Source: Callorhinus ursinus
Lineage: Eukaryota; Chordata; Mammalia; Carnivora; Otariidae
Reading direction: 5' to 3'
Assembly: GCF_003265705.1 (NCBI RefSeq)
Contig: NW_020313168.1
Location: forward strand, 6,311,471 to 6,375,470
DNA: 64,000 nucleotides
Numbering within the stretch: position 1 is the first letter of the stretch; each line of letters begins with the position of its first letter. Under the pieces are notes generated by a model that made no database searches, was not told where the DNA came from, and saw nothing but the letters and a program-made list of their open reading frames with translations. A program made the translations under genes and the position numbers. Below, in pieces: positions 60,481 through 64,000 of the stretch.

Positions 60481-63259
60481 TTCTTTCTCTCAATCTGTCT
60501 CCCCATGAGGTCAGGCTCCCTGTCCCTGTCCCCACCTCAGTCTGGTCCCTGTCTTGGGTTGAACCGGAACCCTGTAGCCCTTCCTCTCCTCACCCCACAC
60601 CTAAGGGTGTTCTTGTGTGAGACCTGGCTGGTACCCAGCAGGCATGCAGCACCTCCCCAGCTCTCATCTCCCATCGATAGTCCCCGTAGCAACACTTGGT
60701 GTGGCCCAATCGTTTCCAACGTGTTACTCGCATGGTCTTGGGCACCGTTGCTATTCCTCGTTTTCAAATGAGGAAACCAAGGCACAGAGATGTTTGTAAA
60801 ACATGCCCAAGCTCACACTGCTGGAGGAGGTAGAGCTAGGGCTCAAACCCAGACAGGCTGGCTCCCAGCTGTGGGCATGTCTCATCATGATGGCGAGCAT
60901 CTATTGAGCACCTGCTGTATGTCAGCACTTTACGTCTGTGATTTCTGTGTGTTCTCATGACAGCCTCATTTAATAATTACAGGGGGTCAATTAACCCATT
61001 TGACAGAGGAGAAAACCGAGACTCGAGAACACTAGGTTGTTGCTTGGGTCACACAGCCTATAAGAGCGCACACAGGGCCTGACTCCTTGTCTGTCTGACT
61101 CTGGACCAGCTGCTCCCCGGGTTTCTATAGCTGAATGACTAAGTCTGATGAGGTTTGGAGCCTGAGGTGGGGAAACTTCTGGAAAATCCATTCAGAGCCA
61201 CCAATCTGGTCTTTAGAGAAAGGCCCTTGGGACATGCCAGTGTGGTGAGCCCTGGGAATCCTTTAAGGTCATAAATCCCAGTTTTACCCTCTCTCGCTCT
61301 GGCTTCTTTATTCCATGGGCTCAGGGGAGTCTGTGGGACCCTCTCCCCGCTCTGGATATGCACACTCGTGGGACCCTGAATAGTAGTTGGTGGGGCCCTG
61401 GTGGGTGGGGAAGGGGCTTTCTCTGGGGGGAGAGGGGGCGGGGGCAACAGCAGCCACCAGCCGAGTGGGGGCCCTGACCCCCCCATCTCTGCCGCTGGGG
61501 GCTTTCTTTCCCACAGAGTCACAGCACACAGCACCCTCACGGCATTGTCTCCTCAAGTCGCAAAGGCTGGAAGGCATTCTTGACTAGCCCCATTTTACAG
61601 ATGGGGCAACTGAGGTTCGGGAGGACAAATGACCTACTAGGAAGTGCCTAAACCAGGGTGTTGATTCTGGTGCATTTGCACTGCTGCTCGCTGCCATCTG
61701 CCTTCTCAGAGCATAAATCTAGCACTTTCACACACCGGGCACTGCAAAGCCTTGAGAACGCTATCACTGTCCTGCCTTGCAGGGAAGGAAACCGGGACTT
61801 AGTAGGTGAGGTCGTTTCTCTAAGCGGCTGAGTGCACAAGTGTCAGGGCCGTGGGATTCAAACCCCAAACTCTGGCTCTTTCTACCCCATTCACTGAGCC
61901 ACCTCCCCAGGTTCTCCCCTGGCACAAGGGTGGCTCAGGGGCTCCCCAGGTCAGAGCAGGGGCTCAGCTGCAGGACTAGGGGAGGGGGATGGGGGACAGG
62001 CGGGACATGCTGCCTCCCTCTCTTCCTCCATTCCTCTCTACCCCCATCCTGCTCAGCCTCTAGGTCTACTGCTGACTGCTCTCCGTTTTGTGCGCCTGCG
62101 TGTGTGCGGGTGTGCGTGTGTGTAATGTGGGTGATGCCACTGACGTGGATCTCTGCAAGCACAGGGTGAGTGTCATGGACCCAGAGCTCTCCTGGAAGGT
62201 TGTGTTTATTTGTGAGTTGAGTGTGCTTGTGTGTCTCTGAGGTCTTGCTCATTTATCTTTGCTTCAGGGCCTCCAAGTTTCCCAGAAGAAGGGCACGTGC
62301 ACATGCGTGTGTGTGCATGTGTGTGCATACACACTCACAGAGGGCTCCACAATTTTGTCTACAGTCTGTGTTTAGACTCCTTCTCCCATCTATTAATTTT
62401 AGGGCCCCAGCTCCTTTAGACTGGAAGGTTGAAGCTCCAGCCACCCACGCCACCTCCCCTCACCTCATCCCTTGCCCTGAATTGGGGGTTCCCACAAAGT
62501 GTTCTCCAGACTCTCTCTGGGTGACTGGTTTGTTGGGGGTCAGAACTCTGCGGGGTAGGCAGCAGGGGGAGAAGGATCAATGGCCCAGAAGGAAGGGGAT
62601 CAGGTAGAAGCAAATCTACTTTTTTGGGCAGCCAGATTACCGAAGGGCCTGGGTGGGCAACTTGCCCTGGGCTGGCGTGTTTAACTGGGGTGCACAGCTC
62701 TGCCACCCACTGGGAAGACTAATTTGTCTTTCCAAGGCTCCGAGTTTCCATCTGGGAGTGGAGATAATTAAACCCCACATAGTAGGCCAGTTGGGAAGAT
62801 AAACTATGTTAAGTGCTTACTTCAGTTCTCTACACCCAGTAGGGGGAGGACCAGCCCAGGGTCCTGAGAGACAGGAATCTGGGGATGGGGAGGGCTCAGT
62901 GGGCGTCAGCCAGGCCCTGAGAACCGACATGTTGGATTGTCCCAAACTCCCCTTTCCATGGTCCCCACACTTCCTGCACAGTCTGTTCGGTATTTGCAGA
63001 GCAGAAGTTGGAGAAGGCATCATGCCCCTGAACCCCAGCCCCTCTGTGGGTGTGCGCACGCGCACGAGCACACGCACGGAAAGCAAGGCAAAGAGAAGAG
63101 TGAAACAGAGGGAGTGAGCATGGTTGGGCCCTTTTCTCGCTGGAAATGGAAACCATTTATTAGTATCGTTATTGATACCAAAATTTGTTAGATTTAAATC
63201 ATATCTATTCAGCATAACAATAATGTTATAATTACAGTAGCACAAGGAATGGCTTAGTG

Positions 63260-63480
63260 ATGATTTCTACTGTGAGCACTAGGCCTGTGGTGATCCGTTG
63301 ATATTCATAGTACGGAAATGATCTTATTCCTCTCTCCAGCAACCCAGCAAGCTGGGTAGTATCACCCTCATCCACTCCAAGTCACCTTTTCAGAAACCTG
63401 AGGCTCAGAGAGGTCAAGCAACTCACCAAAGGTCACACAGCAAGAATGGGACCATGGGTGTGTCTGAGTCCAGAGCCTCG
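63260..63480 (-). repeat. MIR SINE fragment, reverse orientation
   Basis: GAAACCTGAGGCTCAGAGAGGTCAAG ... CCAAAGGTCACACAGCAAGAATGGGACC is reverse MIR text. Confidence 0.65.
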
Positions 63481-64000
63481 CTCTATATACTGTTCTCAGC
63501 TGCCTCCATACCTTGCAAGAACCGTGGCCCTCACTCCCCTTCCAGCCCTGGCACTGGCCCCACCAGGTCCAACACACACCCTTCAGGCTAATCTACACCC
63601 CAGAGTCACTTACACACACCAGACTGTGGTGCTGGACTGATGCAGGAGGAGGGACCAAGCGACCCTTAGAAAACCTCACTGGTCGGGAGTCTGGGTTGCT
63701 AACAGCTCCAGCCTTGGCTTTTCAAGGACCTAGTTTGCTCTACAACTTGGAAAGGTGGCCTGGGCCTCAGTGTCCTTTCCTGCCAGGTGGGCACGGGCTG
63801 ACAGCCTCGGAGCCTCAGCAGCATCCCCACCAGCTCAAAGCCGGCCCCCTTTCCCTTACCTGTCTCACTCCCTGACCTGCCCCTCTGGGCCATCACCAAC
63901 CTGGCTTCGTCCCCGCAGAGCAGCTGGTGGCCTAGAAGGTGGGAGGCACGAGGCAGGTGGCTGTGGCGGGCCAGAGCTAGGGTCCTTGGAGGGGAGGCGG

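Larger units (their letters stand above)
56521..64000. other. Intergenic region downstream of USH1G
   Basis: No coding exon recognised. Contains the CG/CA repeat at 57.8 kb, MIR fragments, the LTR-like repeat at 59.8-60.5 kb, further MIR-like pieces near 60.9-61.1 and 61.55-61.87 kb, and TG-rich stretches near 62.09-62.13 and 62.30-62.33 kb. In human the next gene is FADS6, about 20 kb away; its exons are not seen here. Confidence 0.55.

Overview
This is nuclear DNA from a caniform carnivore (dog, bear, seal or mustelid group). Three things support that: vertebrate split genes with GT-AG introns; many tRNA-derived carnivore SINEs whose head reads GGCGCCTGGGTGGCTCAGT and whose tail is a CT-rich stretch followed by (AAAT)n; and a gene order matching human 17q25.1. 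The species cannot be named from the sequence.

Layout. 1-8.6 kb is intergenic, rich in SINEs, an ancient MaLR-type LTR and old LINEs, with one CpG-rich patch near 1.1-1.4 kb that looks like an unassigned promoter. 8.6-27.6 kb holds HID1 on the + strand (19 exons, 787 residues). 28.9-39.1 kb holds OTOP3 on the - strand, tail-to-tail with HID1. 40.7-49.0 kb holds OTOP2, also on the - strand and in tandem with OTOP3. 50.2-54.7 kb holds USH1G on the + strand, head-to-head with OTOP2 across about 1.2 kb. After about 56.5 kb I see only intergenic DNA with old repeats.

Function. HID1 is a Golgi-associated peripheral protein of the regulated secretory pathway. OTOP2 and OTOP3 are proton-channel paralogues whose matching coding exons (137, 59 and 171 nt) show they arose by tandem duplication. 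USH1G (SANS) is the ankyrin/SAM scaffold of hair-cell and photoreceptor Usher complexes. The genes share a neighbourhood, not a known pathway.

No microbial-type or wholly new system was found. The points most worth a second look are: loss of the ancestral OTOP3 start codon (ATA instead of ATG) with rescue starts; a USH1G last intron whose retention would leave the protein unchanged; a His-Gly codon repeat and a tandem splice acceptor in OTOP2; a degenerate tandem array of about 35 bp in an OTOP2 intron; and the orphan CpG-rich patch near 1.2 kb. Exons were placed by reading frame, splice-site consensus and remembered human orthologues; no search or alignment was run.
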